From NCBI RefSeq assembly GCF_019402665.1, contig NZ_VSST01000067.1:1-63814 (forward strand): a stretch of DNA of 63,814 nt. Direction: 5' to 3'. Source of the DNA: Bradyrhizobium canariense. Lineage in GTDB: Bacteria > Pseudomonadota > Alphaproteobacteria > Rhizobiales > Xanthobacteraceae. This document shows positions 34,076-42,597 of the stretch, piece after piece. Position 1 is the stretch's first letter; every line of letters begins with the position of its first letter. The position numbers and the translations under genes were made by a program. The notes beneath the pieces were generated by a model. That model was given only the letters and a program-made list of their open reading frames with translations. It ran no database searches and was not told the DNA's origin.

Positions 34076-35395
34076 TCAGATGGCGGAGATGTTCAGCTTC
34101 GAGCCGTCGGTCAGACGCGACAGCCGGAACGGTGCGGGATCGACGCAAGGCGTGTCGTTGACGAGAAGCTGTGCGGCCAGATAGCCGAGCCCCGGGCCCA
34201 AACCGAAGCCGTGACCCGAGCAGCCCGCCGCGAGGACGAGGCCTTCCACCCCGTCCACCTTCGACACGACAGGCACTGCATCAGGCGTGCAATCGACGAA
34301 GCCGCCCCAGGCGCTATCGATCTTGATTTCGCCGAGTTGGGGGAAGGTTTTCCGGACACTCTTCACCACTTGGTTCACCAGCCATTTCAAGGGCGGAGGA
34401 TCCAGCACGCGATTCTGCTCGAAGATCCGATCGTTGGTCAGCAACGCCGCCATTGAATCCGGCCCCGAAACGAACGATTGGCCGACACCAATCCTGACGT
34501 TCTTCAGGCGACGCAAGAACTGCGGCATGAATTCCCGGCTGTACCTGATCGCCTGGGGCGTGATTTCGAGGTTCGCCTTGCCGCTGATCGCAAGCGTATA
34601 GCTGCCGTCCAGTCGGCGCGTGATCGTGCAGTAGGGTGTCGAGACCGCCTCGCCGATGTTGATTGTCGGGGTAGAACGCAGCGCGGTCTGCCGGATGCTC
34701 GCTTGGGGGAAACTGATTCCGAGCGGCCGAAGGAAGCGCGAGGACCAGGCGCCGGCGGCGCACAGCACCGCGCTGGTTCTGATATAGCCCTTCTCCGTGT
34801 GCACGCCTGCAATCTTGCCATTGGCCAAGTCGAGCGCCCGCGCGGCGCATCCCTGGTGGATCGTGGCGCCCAGAGTTCTGGCCCCCTCGGCGATAGCCGG
34901 CGCGGCCAGCGCAGGTTCGGCCTTGCCGTCCCGCTCCGAATAGGTCCCACCGACCCATTTGCCGCGCGCTTCGGGGACGCGCTCGGCCACCTCCGCCCGG
35001 CTCAGCACCCGGGTATCGACGTCGTACTCCCTGGCGAGCTCGCGCCACTTTTCCCAGCCCGCGAGCACAGCCTCGTCGTGGGTCGCATAGACGAGACCGC
35101 AGCGCCGAAATCCTAGGTCCCGATTGATATCGCGCGTGAGCTCGTCCCACAGCCGCATGGAGAGCACCGAGAGCGGCAGTTCGCGCCGGTCGCGGTTCTG
35201 CTGGCGGCACCAACCCCAGTTTCGGCTCGATTGTTCACAGGCGACGTGGCCCTTCTCGAGCAGCGCCACAGAGAGGCCACGCTTCGCCAGGTAATAGGCG
35301 GCCGTAGAGCCGAGGATGCCGCCGCCGACGATGACGACGTCGGCCTCGACCGGGAGACGCTCATCGCTGTGAATGCGCTCGACTTGGGGCGACAT
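34076..35395 (-). CDS. DadA-like FAD-dependent amino acid oxidoreductase (439 aa)
   Basis: DAO superfamily flavoenzyme: VVIVGGGILGSTAAYYLAKR is the FAD dinucleotide-binding loop with its acidic end LLEKG. The block EQSSRNWGWCRQQNRD follows the Rossmann strand, and the C-terminal GLVLAAGCSGHGFGLGPGLG is the second FAD-contact site. The start at 35395 (MSPQVERI) is preferred over the Met eight codons earlier, which has no ribosome site. Such enzymes oxidise D-amino acids or secondary amines such as sarcosine to imines. A close paralogue lies at 52894-54222. It follows the kinase/PdxA/TIM-cupin genes on the same strand after a gap of about 330 bases. Confidence 0.85.
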   Translation of the reverse strand: MSPQVERIHSDERLPVEADVVIVGGGILGSTAAYYLAKRGLSVALLEKGHVACEQSSRNWGWCRQQNRDRRELPLSVLSMRLWDELTRDINRDLGFRRCGLVYATHDEAVLAGWEKWRELAREYDVDTRVLSRAEVAERVPEARGKWVGGTYSERDGKAEPALAAPAIAEGARTLGATIHQGCAARALDLANGKIAGVHTEKGYIRTSAVLCAAGAWSSRFLRPLGISFPQASIRQTALRSTPTINIGEAVSTPYCTITRRLDGSYTLAISGKANLEITPQAIRYSREFMPQFLRRLKNVRIGVGQSFVSGPDSMAALLTNDRIFEQNRVLDPPPLKWLVNQVVKSVRKTFPQLGEIKIDSAWGGFVDCTPDAVPVVSKVDGVEGLVLAAGCSGHGFGLGPGLGYLAAQLLVNDTPCVDPAPFRLSRLTDGSKLNISAI

Positions 35396-35441
35396 GTTCC
35401 AACGAACCTCAGCTGCCAAGAATGCGGAAGCAAAGTTCCGA

Positions 35442-35756
35442 TCAGCCCTTCATCGCATCGTGCGCGCGATAGAATGTGCTGAAATCACCTAGAACTTCGC
35501 AAGATGTTCGGGTTTTTGAGCGCTTGTGCGATACGAGCTGCTCAAGCGCGATCGTCCCAGTTCGGCGCAATGGCGACGCGACCTGCTTGTCCACGGAGAC
35601 CGGACCGCTTTTCGATGCCCCAGCAAAATGGACCCAGACCGTCGCGATTGGGTCGGCGACACCGGGACGAGTGATGTCCTGAACCACGAGCGTCGGGCGT
35701 TTGTTCCGATCGCAGGCAGACGGTCTAGCCTTCGAGGTCGTGAGCGGTGCCGGCAT
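35442..35756 (-). CDS. Doubtful ORF between the TIM-cupin and DadA-like genes
   Basis: A 104-codon frame (MPAPLTTSKARPSACDRNKR to FYRAHDAMKG) overlaps the 3' end of the TIM barrel-cupin gene by 32 bases and fills the gap before the DadA-like gene. The middle (VQDITRPGVADPIATVWVHF) is protein-like, but no family was recognised and the start is weak. It may be a small accessory protein or a decayed remnant. Confidence 0.25.
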   Translation of the reverse strand: MPAPLTTSKARPSACDRNKRPTLVVQDITRPGVADPIATVWVHFAGASKSGPVSVDKQVASPLRRTGTIALEQLVSHKRSKTRTSCEVLGDFSTFYRAHDAMKG

Positions 35757-36750
35757 CCATGGATGTGCCGGGTTCGAGCAGCACGACCTCGCAGATGTCG
35801 TCCAGCGCGACAGGGCAATGCTCTACCCCATGCGGGACCACGATGAACTCGCCTTGCTCGATGATCTCGTCCCGATCACGGAACTTCATCAGCAGGCGGC
35901 CCTTGTGCACGAGGAAGAGTTCGTCACCGCTCCTGTGAAAGCGCCAGGCGAACTCGCCCGCGAACTTGGCGAGCTTGATCTGCATGTCGTTAATCTGACC
36001 CGCGATCCAAGTCTCCTTGAGCTGCCCGAACGAGTTGGCCAGGTTCCTCTTGTGGAGTGGGGAGAGATGTCGGTTCAGGGAGGCCACGTCACGAATGATG
36101 GCCCCAAGCTGGCGAGCGACGTCCTTGTCGTCGGCCGGATACTTGCCGTCCAACGCGGCCGTGCCGATAGTGAAGCCGGCGGCTCCTGCGTCCTTCAGGA
36201 TGGCGATCCGCTCAGGCGTATCAATCGAGCCGGCCACATAGACGGGCTTGGGCACCGCCGCGCACACCGCTTTGATGAGGGCCGGGACGTCTTCCTTGGA
36301 GCGATAGGCGAGCAGGTCGAGGCCATACACGCCCTCCCGCAGGGCGAGCGCCTTGGCGCTCTCAACGATCTCCTCGATGCTCCCTTCGAGCACGCTCGGG
36401 TGACCGGTAATGCGACCCGGGAAGGGGCAGTATTGAATGCCGGTGCCAGCAAGGATCGGCAGCACGTCGTCAAGACGTGTGCCGCCGAGCAAGACGTCGA
36501 CGCCGATTTCAACCGCCGCTTTCGCCGAAACGATCTCACTTTGCCGGTCGAGTGAGACGACTTCGAGATAGGAGGTGGCGCCGTCTGCCTTGATGACCTG
36601 GTTGAGAACTTTGAGTCGATCGATCGGCAGGCCGATGTCCTTGAAACCGATGTGGCGAACGCCAAGGCTGAGGGCGGTCTTGAGTTGTTCAGAGGCGTCC
36701 TCGACGGTGCGATCGTTGCGCGTGAGCATGAAGATGAAGCGAAGGCCCAT
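35725..36750 (-). CDS. TIM-barrel enzyme fused to a cupin domain (341 aa)
   Basis: Residues 1-225 form a (beta/alpha)8-type domain: repeated beta-alpha units such as LGVRHIGFKDIGLPIDRL and EIGVDVLLGGTRLDDVLP end in phosphate-cradle-like loops VYVAGSIDTPERIAIL and AGAAGFTIGTAAL. Residues 230-341 are a complete cupin, with HRSGDELFLVHKGRLLMKF, GEFIVVPHGVEHCPV and C-terminal VVLLEPGTS; the His/Glu set could hold a metal. Fusion of these two folds is unusual. The ATG overlaps the PdxA-like stop by one base (TAATG), so it is the third coupled gene of a kinase-dehydrogenase operon and probably works on the same phosphorylated acid. Confidence 0.7.
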   Translation of the reverse strand: MGLRFIFMLTRNDRTVEDASEQLKTALSLGVRHIGFKDIGLPIDRLKVLNQVIKADGATSYLEVVSLDRQSEIVSAKAAVEIGVDVLLGGTRLDDVLPILAGTGIQYCPFPGRITGHPSVLEGSIEEIVESAKALALREGVYGLDLLAYRSKEDVPALIKAVCAAVPKPVYVAGSIDTPERIAILKDAGAAGFTIGTAALDGKYPADDKDVARQLGAIIRDVASLNRHLSPLHKRNLANSFGQLKETWIAGQINDMQIKLAKFAGEFAWRFHRSGDELFLVHKGRLLMKFRDRDEIIEQGEFIVVPHGVEHCPVALDDICEVVLLEPGTSMDAGTAHDLEG

Positions 36751-37754
36751 TAGACTACCCCTTCTTTGGTCTTAATTTGCGCGGCGACGAGCCTTCGCGC
36801 GTAAGTCAGGGCGGTCTCGAGACTGCCGGTGTCGGCGATGCCTCGGCCTGCAATGTCGAATGCCGTGCCGTGATCAGGGCTTGTACGGACGAACGGCAGG
36901 CCGAGCGTGATGTTCACACCCTTTTCGAGGCCGAGATATTTCACCGGGATCAGGCCCTGATCGTGATATTGGGCCACGACCACATCGAAGCGGCCCTTGC
37001 GGGCCTGCATGTAGACAGTGTCCCCGGGCCAGGGGCCACTGGCGTCGACGCCCTCGGCGCGGGCTGCTTCGATCGCAGGCCGTATGATCTGGATTTCTTC
37101 GTCGCCGAAGAGACCACCTTCGCCGGCATGGGGGTTGAGCCCTGCGACCGCAATGCGCGGCGCCGCGATCCCGAGGGCCTTGCCGCCCTCATTTGCGAGC
37201 CGGATCGCTGACATCTGGGCATCGAAATCCGCTTGGTCGATGGCCTTGCGCAGCGACGTGTGGATGGTGACGAGAACCGTGCGGATATCGTCGTTCGCCA
37301 GCATCATCGCAACGCGCTTCGCACCACCATAGTCGGCGAGGATTTCGGTGTGCCCGGGATAGCGAATGCCCGCGTTTGCCATCGCTTCCTTGTTGATCGG
37401 TGCGGTGACGATGCCGCTGACCTTGCCGGCCTTGGCTGCCGCGACGGCGGCGACGATGGCATCGAAGGAAGCTTGGCCGGACATGGCGCTGACGCTCCCG
37501 AGCGGAGGCGGCGCGATGATTTGCGTCGCCTCGACAACCTCAATGGACCGCGGCTCAGAGCGCGCCTCTTCAGGTCCGGCGATACGCCTGACCGTCAGCT
37601 CGAGGCCCAGACGGTGGACGATATTCTCCATCACGACGTAGCTGCCGAATACGACCGTGCCTTCGCCGGCTTTGGCCAATGTCTTCGCCACGATCTCCGG
37701 GCCGATGCCGGAGGCATCGCCCATTGTGATGGCGAGGGGAGCGGATTGGGTCAT
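36750..37754 (-). CDS. PdxA-like phosphohydroxy-acid dehydrogenase, PdxA2 type (334 aa)
   Basis: Complete PdxA family protein: ITMGDASGIGPEIVAKTL, IVTAPINKEAMANAG, GHTEILADYGG, LNPHAGEGGLFGDEE, VVAQYHDQGLIPVKYLG and the final TSPDHGTAFDIAGRG, including the metal-binding His residues. PdxA oxidises and decarboxylates 4-phosphohydroxy-threonine in vitamin B6 synthesis. The PdxA2 branch acts on 4-phosphorylated threonate or erythronate, giving dihydroxyacetone phosphate. The coupling to a DUF1537 kinase (four-base ATGA overlap) argues for the catabolic type. Which stereoisomer or amino analogue it handles is unknown. Confidence 0.9.
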   Translation of the reverse strand: MTQSAPLAITMGDASGIGPEIVAKTLAKAGEGTVVFGSYVVMENIVHRLGLELTVRRIAGPEEARSEPRSIEVVEATQIIAPPPLGSVSAMSGQASFDAIVAAVAAAKAGKVSGIVTAPINKEAMANAGIRYPGHTEILADYGGAKRVAMMLANDDIRTVLVTIHTSLRKAIDQADFDAQMSAIRLANEGGKALGIAAPRIAVAGLNPHAGEGGLFGDEEIQIIRPAIEAARAEGVDASGPWPGDTVYMQARKGRFDVVVAQYHDQGLIPVKYLGLEKGVNITLGLPFVRTSPDHGTAFDIAGRGIADTGSLETALTYARRLVAAQIKTKEGVV

Positions 37755-38818
37755 GATACAACCAGTTCTGATACCGAGGTGCCGAGGCGGAGCTGCGTGA
37801 TCGCACGACGCAGCGTATCGTCGTCGCCAAAGCCGCCTGCCTTCATGGCGATCAGTAGCTCTCGTCCATCTCCGAGGGACGTGCGGCCAAGCGGAAAGCC
37901 CGGCTCGAGCTCTTGCAGGATCTCGAACTCATAAATGTCCAGGCCATCCAGGATCGCCTCCATGGTGTCCCCGCCTGTGGCGATCACCATGTCGAAACGC
38001 TCGTCGGCCAACCGTCGAGCCGCAGTTTGGGCAATGTCGTGCAGGACGGATCCGGGATCATTCATCCGTTCGATCGGAGCCCGCAGCAGAGCGATTCCAG
38101 GCTCCATTGCAATGCAGTCGGCCTGACGATGGCTGCGCGGATTGGCGCTGCCGATAGCAACAAGAATGTCGCCACAAACCGTGACGGTCACGTTCGACGC
38201 CACCGCAAGCGGCGCAAGACGCTTCGCCAGAGCAAGGGCCATGCCCGGAGAGCCCACCCATAGGATCGACTCCGGATCCGGCAGGGCGGCAACTTGTTTG
38301 TCGAGATCGGCCTGTGTCGCAGCATCAAGGATGACGACGCTTCCAATGGAGGCCGGAACGAGCTCAGCCAGCCGAGAATGTCGCGCAGGATGGACGGGGT
38401 CGCGACCGTATTCGGTCTCCGCGACAGGAATGCCGCCCACAAGCTGAATGCCGCTGACGGTTGTACGCCCAGCGCCGGGGAACGCCGGTGCAAAGACCAG
38501 CATCTTGCGGCCGCTTGCCACGAAGGCCGCTTCCATCTCGGCCGTCACATGCCCGCGAAGAGTCGAGTCCACGGTCTTGTAGAGGACATCCCGTGAAGCG
38601 AGCTGCTCGGCAAGTTCCGACACCCGCTGTGCCGCTTGCGAAGCTGGTACCGATCGCGATCCGCTATCGACGGCGATGATCTTTGCATCCTCTAGCGGCC
38701 TCCGACGTCGGCCGACAACGGCTCGCAGGCACCGCTCGACAAACGGACCGGCCCCATCGGCGGCGCTGGTCAGGTCATCGGCCAGAATACCGATTGTGTA
38801 TTCGCCATTGGTTCGCAT
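37751..38818 (-). CDS. DUF1537 four-carbon acid sugar kinase family protein (355 aa)
   Basis: The N-terminal substrate domain begins IGILADDLTSAADGAGPF, a variant of the ADDLTG signature, and has YKTVDSTLRGHVTAEMEAAF. The C-terminal nucleotide-binding part includes FDMVIATGGDTMEAILDGL and MKAGGFGDDDTL, matching the glycine-rich ATP loops. Characterised members (DtnK, OtnK, LtnK) phosphorylate threonate or erythronate at O4. At 355 residues it is shorter than most (about 420). It is the first gene of the coupled trio and diverges from the LysR gene. Confidence 0.85.
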   Translation of the reverse strand: MRTNGEYTIGILADDLTSAADGAGPFVERCLRAVVGRRRRPLEDAKIIAVDSGSRSVPASQAAQRVSELAEQLASRDVLYKTVDSTLRGHVTAEMEAAFVASGRKMLVFAPAFPGAGRTTVSGIQLVGGIPVAETEYGRDPVHPARHSRLAELVPASIGSVVILDAATQADLDKQVAALPDPESILWVGSPGMALALAKRLAPLAVASNVTVTVCGDILVAIGSANPRSHRQADCIAMEPGIALLRAPIERMNDPGSVLHDIAQTAARRLADERFDMVIATGGDTMEAILDGLDIYEFEILQELEPGFPLGRTSLGDGRELLIAMKAGGFGDDDTLRRAITQLRLGTSVSELVVS

Positions 38819-38892
38819 GGATCAATTATGCCAAGCTAATCTAGCATGAAAAGCGATAGTTTTTGCGCTACATCAGTGATATCAGGTCACCA
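38819..38892. promoter_or_regulatory. Divergent promoter/operator between kinase operon and LysR gene
   Basis: Only 74 bases separate the divergent starts. They contain ATGC-N12-GCAT (38828-38847) and AGCG-N9-CGCT just beside it, both dyads of the size LysR proteins bind. The patch is AT-rich compared with its surroundings. LysR autoregulation and control of the kinase operon is the usual arrangement. Confidence 0.45.
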
Positions 38893-39765
38893 ATGAGGCG
38901 ATCAGAAATACCTTCGTTGGACGACTTACGTGCGTTCGAGACCACTGCGCGGCTGGGGTCGGTTCGGCTTGCCGCGAACAGCCTTGCCTTGACCCATGGG
39001 GCTGTGAGCCGCCGTATCACCAAACTCTCGGAAGACCTTGGCTTCAAACTCTTTGAAAAAAGCGGACGTGGCTTGCGCCTCACGGCTTCTGGAGAAGTGC
39101 TCAACCTCACCCTCGGCCGTTTCTTCACCGAGCTGGCGACAACCGTTGAGAGCTTGCGTGCTGCCAACGCACAGCAGAATTCCCTCGTTCTCTCATGCGA
39201 GCCTTCAGTCGCTATGCGCTGGCTTATTCCACGGCTTGCAAACTTTCAGGCCGTCCATCCTAACATCGCTCTACATCTCTCAGTCGCCGGCGGCCCCGTC
39301 GAGTTTCGCCGCGATCGGATCGATCTTGCTATACGTCGGCTCGACTTTGCGTTCCCAGAGGCGTGGCACGTCCGGCGCCTTTTTCCTGAAAGGGTAGGAC
39401 CGGTCATGAGCCCTCAGCTCGCGCCGGTGTTTGCCTCAGGAAACTACATCGCCCTAGGTTCGAAGACTCGGGCGGACGCTTGGTCGCGGTGGCTTTCCAC
39501 CCACCCGTCGGTGCGGCGCCCCACGGAGATACGCTTCTACGATCACCACTTCCTCATCGTTGAAGCAGCATTGGCCGGATTGGGCGTTGCCCTCAGCCCG
39601 CGGGTCCTTGCAACGGACGACGTAGATAGAGGGCGGCTCATCGCACCTGCCGGTTTCGATCCTGACGAAAGCCACTATGGCCTTATCTGGGCGGGAGAAA
39701 CTGAACTGTCTGGGAAAGCGAACTATCTTGCTTCATGGCTGCAGGAACAGTGCAATCTGATCTAA
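38893..39765 (+). CDS. LysR-family transcriptional regulator, GcvA-like (290 aa)
   Basis: The N-terminal winged helix-turn-helix reads IPSLDDLRAFETTARLGSVRLAANSLALTH in outline, followed by GAVSRRITKLSEDLGFKLFE. The C-terminal periplasmic-binding-like effector domain follows with DRIDLAIRRLDF and HHFLIVEAALAGLGVALSP. The Met at 38893 is preferred over 38863 because the family starts just before this helix. Divergent position makes it the likely activator of the kinase-PdxA-TIM/cupin operon, with the acid or a phosphorylated intermediate as effector; both points are inference. Confidence 0.88.
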   Translation: MRRSEIPSLDDLRAFETTARLGSVRLAANSLALTHGAVSRRITKLSEDLGFKLFEKSGRGLRLTASGEVLNLTLGRFFTELATTVESLRAANAQQNSLVLSCEPSVAMRWLIPRLANFQAVHPNIALHLSVAGGPVEFRRDRIDLAIRRLDFAFPEAWHVRRLFPERVGPVMSPQLAPVFASGNYIALGSKTRADAWSRWLSTHPSVRRPTEIRFYDHHFLIVEAALAGLGVALSPRVLATDDVDRGRLIAPAGFDPDESHYGLIWAGETELSGKANYLASWLQEQCNLI

Positions 39766-39851
39766 TGATTTAACTTCGCCCTCCTCAAGGGCTCGGCGCT
39801 ACCTTGCATGCAGCATCTTAGTTTTGAACGGCTCGCCCTAGAGGTAGCGTT

Positions 39852-41309
39852 TCATTGATAAAATCCGAGAACGGCCTTGGTCTCGAGATATTCTTCCATG
39901 CCTTCGCAGCCGTATTCCCTGCCGTTCCCGGAACGCTTGTATCCGCCAAAAGGTGCGTTCGGATCCCAGTCGGGATAGTTGAGATGGACCTGACCGGACT
40001 GGATCTGCCCAGCCACTTTCCTCGCGGTGTCCATATCAGTGCCCTGCACATGCGCGCCGAGGCCGTAGACCGTGTCGTTGGCGATCTCGATCGCCTCGTC
40101 AACCGAATCGTATGGAATGATAGACAACACCGGGCCGAAGATCTCCTCCTGAGCTATCCTCATGTCGCGACGGACGTTCGAGAAGATCGTCGGCCGCGCA
40201 TAGAGGCCGATCTGAAGGTCGTCGGGCCGCCCCGGCCCGCCAATGACAAGCTTGGCGCGTTCCTCCAGGCCGACGTCGATCATAGTCTGGACGCGCTCGA
40301 ACTGCGGCCGGTTGGCGATCGGACCATGGGTCGTGCATTCCGAAAGCGGATCGCCGACCACTATTTCGGAAGCAGCCGCCGCGGCGAGAGCCTCAACCTC
40401 CGCCATCTGCGAGCGGGACACAAGCATGCGCGTCGGCGCGCTGCAGGATTGGCCGAGATTGCGGAAAGCGGCGCCGACGCCGAGTGGAACGGCCCGGCTC
40501 AGCTCGGCATCCGGCAGAATGATATTTGGCGACTTGCCACCGAGTTCCTGGGCAACCCGCTTGACGGTGGGCGCAGCCGCCTGCGCAACGAGAACTCCGG
40601 CACGGGTCGAGCCGGTGATCGAGACCATGTCGACCTGCGGATGCGACGCCAGACCGGTGCCCACGACGGGACCGGTCCCATTGACGAGGTTGAATACGCC
40701 GGGCGGACAACCGGCATCGTCGATCACCTCGGCGAACATCAAGGCGCTCAGGGGCGACAATTCGCTTGGCTTCAACACCACCGTGCAGCCCGCCGCGAGC
40801 GCCGGACCGACCTTGGCTGTGATCTGGTAGAGAGGCCAATTCCAAGGGGTGATGAGACCACAGACGCCGATCGCCTCGCGCATGAGGGCGGTGCTGCCGC
40901 GCGGGCTGATGAAAGAATAGGTCGCGAGATTGTCACGCGCGACGCGGATATGTTCGGCGGCCAGCGGCACCTGGGCGCGGCGCGCATAGGTGATAGCGGC
41001 CCCCATCTCGCTCGTGATCGCCTGCGCGAACAGCTCGAGCCGCTCCAGGAGCAAACCATGGATCCGGTCGAGCAGCGCTGCACGCTCCGGAGCCGGCTTG
41101 CAAGACCAGCCCGCGAAGGCTCGTCTGGCCGCGGCGACCGCGTATTCCACGTCCTCGTCGTTTCCGAGCGCGACTTCGGCGATTGGCTGCTCGGCCGCCG
41201 GGTTGACGACGACCGCCATCGCCGATCCGCTGGGCTTGCGCCATTCTCCGTCGATGTAGAATTTGCCGAGGAAGCCGGCTTCCGTCAGGTGTCGAACGGC
41301 CGAGGTCAT
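39852..41309 (-). CDS. Aldehyde dehydrogenase family protein (485 aa)
   Basis: Complete ALDH: LITPWNWPLYQITAKVGPAL, SITGSTRAGVLVAQ (NAD loop), AQELGGKSPNIILPDAEL with the general-base Glu, NLGQSCSAPTRMLV with the nucleophilic Cys, and EEIFGPVLSIIPYDS. It oxidises an aldehyde to the acid with NAD(P)+. The start at 41309 (MTSAVRHLTEAGF) is preferred to the upstream Met because the extra 36 residues are unlike ALDHs. Last gene of the long minus-strand train, 83 bases after the DSD1-type gene, suggesting it clears the aldehyde formed by that enzyme or by an oxidase; this is inference. Confidence 0.9.
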   Translation of the reverse strand: MTSAVRHLTEAGFLGKFYIDGEWRKPSGSAMAVVVNPAAEQPIAEVALGNDEDVEYAVAAARRAFAGWSCKPAPERAALLDRIHGLLLERLELFAQAITSEMGAAITYARRAQVPLAAEHIRVARDNLATYSFISPRGSTALMREAIGVCGLITPWNWPLYQITAKVGPALAAGCTVVLKPSELSPLSALMFAEVIDDAGCPPGVFNLVNGTGPVVGTGLASHPQVDMVSITGSTRAGVLVAQAAAPTVKRVAQELGGKSPNIILPDAELSRAVPLGVGAAFRNLGQSCSAPTRMLVSRSQMAEVEALAAAAASEIVVGDPLSECTTHGPIANRPQFERVQTMIDVGLEERAKLVIGGPGRPDDLQIGLYARPTIFSNVRRDMRIAQEEIFGPVLSIIPYDSVDEAIEIANDTVYGLGAHVQGTDMDTARKVAGQIQSGQVHLNYPDWDPNAPFGGYKRSGNGREYGCEGMEEYLETKAVLGFYQ

Positions 41310-41392
41310 TGGAAGCGATCCTTGATCCGGTAATAGGCGCCGACCAGCGGAAGCTGGGCATGCGCAAATCGCCGCCCGATTCTGTTTCAGGT

Positions 41393-42586
41393 TTACCAGC
41401 CGCGCATCCGCGGCCACTGAGCTTCGATTGCGTCACTTCCCGCCGAGATGACATTGTACAGTTCGTGCTGTGACGCCATCGCGCAGGCATGATTGGGCAG
41501 AATCCTGACCTTCGCGCCGATCGGGATATGCGGGAGGGCTGCAGCCGATCCGGACCTGACGGCGAGGATGCCGTGCTCCTGGCTCGCCTGCGCGACGATC
41601 AGGTTCGGATAGAGTTGGCCGGACAGATCGCAGACGAGACCGTAACCTTGGTCAACCCGCTGCGCCGCGGTGCCGCGATCGCGTGACAGTGCCATCCAGC
41701 CCGCATCGACCAAGATCCATCCCTTCTCCGGCTTCGTGCCGATGATGGTGGCGAGAACCGAGATCGCGATGTCGTCGGTCGTGCAAACACCGACGCCGTG
41801 CATCACCAGATCGAAGAACATGTAGACGCCGGCCCGCATCTCCGTGACACCGGTCAGGTCATCGGCGAAATGGGCGGTCGGCGTCGAACCGACACTCACG
41901 ACCGGGCATTCATGCCCCGCCGCCCGCAATGTCTCCGCGGCCGCCACGGCCACGGCCCTTTCGTTCTCTGCTGCCGCGACGAGAGCATCGGACGTGTAAA
42001 GGCTGTAAGATTCGCCGGCATGGGTGAGAATGCCGGCGAGCGTGACGCCGGCCTCGGCCAGGGCCGCCGCGACGGCGATGAGTTTGGGATCGGTGGCGGT
42101 CAGCCCCCCGCGATGGCCGTCGCAGTCGATCTCGATGAAGGCGGAGGGCGTCACGCCGGCGGCGTGCGCGGCCGCGCCCAACATCGCCGCCTGTTCAGGG
42201 GAATCGAGCAGCACCTTAAGGTCAACGCCGGCTTTGCGGAGACGGATCGCCCTTTCAGCGGTGTGCGGTGCCACGCCGACGGCATATGTCACGTCACGGA
42301 AACCGTACTGCGCGAAGTACTCAGCCTCCGCCAAGGTGGAGACGGTGATCGGCCCGGGCCCGGAGGGATAGGCGCGCCGGGCGACCTCAATGGATTTCGC
42401 GGTTTTCATATGGGGGCGCAGCACGACGCCAGCCGCGGCCATACGAGAGGACAGACGGGCGAGATTGCGATCCAGCCGGTCTTTGTCGAGCAGGAGGGCC
42501 GGCGTCGCCAACGCGCCGACCGTCGCGGCTATTTCGCATGGCGCGGCGTTGTGGACATCGATCCCGCGCATATCCCAGCGTTGCAT
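41393..42586 (-). CDS. DSD1-family PLP enzyme (D-threonine aldolase / D-hydroxyaspartate dehydratase type, 397 aa)
   Basis: Alanine racemase-like N-terminal barrel with PLP-Lys61 in RPHMKTAKS, SVGSTPTAHF in the middle, and the metal-binding His-x-Cys pair in ILPNHACAMAS. Family members split D-threonine and related beta-hydroxy D-amino acids to glycine plus aldehyde, or dehydrate D-serine or D-threo-3-hydroxyaspartate. The start at 42586 follows GGAGA by eight bases, and the gene begins 11 bases after the GNAT stop. An adjacent aldehyde dehydrogenase makes the aldolase reading attractive, but the reaction is not proven. Confidence 0.82.
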   Translation of the reverse strand: MQRWDMRGIDVHNAAPCEIAATVGALATPALLLDKDRLDRNLARLSSRMAAAGVVLRPHMKTAKSIEVARRAYPSGPGPITVSTLAEAEYFAQYGFRDVTYAVGVAPHTAERAIRLRKAGVDLKVLLDSPEQAAMLGAAAHAAGVTPSAFIEIDCDGHRGGLTATDPKLIAVAAALAEAGVTLAGILTHAGESYSLYTSDALVAAAENERAVAVAAAETLRAAGHECPVVSVGSTPTAHFADDLTGVTEMRAGVYMFFDLVMHGVGVCTTDDIAISVLATIIGTKPEKGWILVDAGWMALSRDRGTAAQRVDQGYGLVCDLSGQLYPNLIVAQASQEHGILAVRSGSAAALPHIPIGAKVRILPNHACAMASQHELYNVISAGSDAIEAQWPRMRGW

Positions 42587-42597
42587 CTCAAGGTCTC

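Noticed and set aside
39855..41333. 492-codon plus-strand ORF opposite the aldehyde dehydrogenase
   Set aside because: Antisense shadow; the minus strand has all ALDH catalytic motifs.
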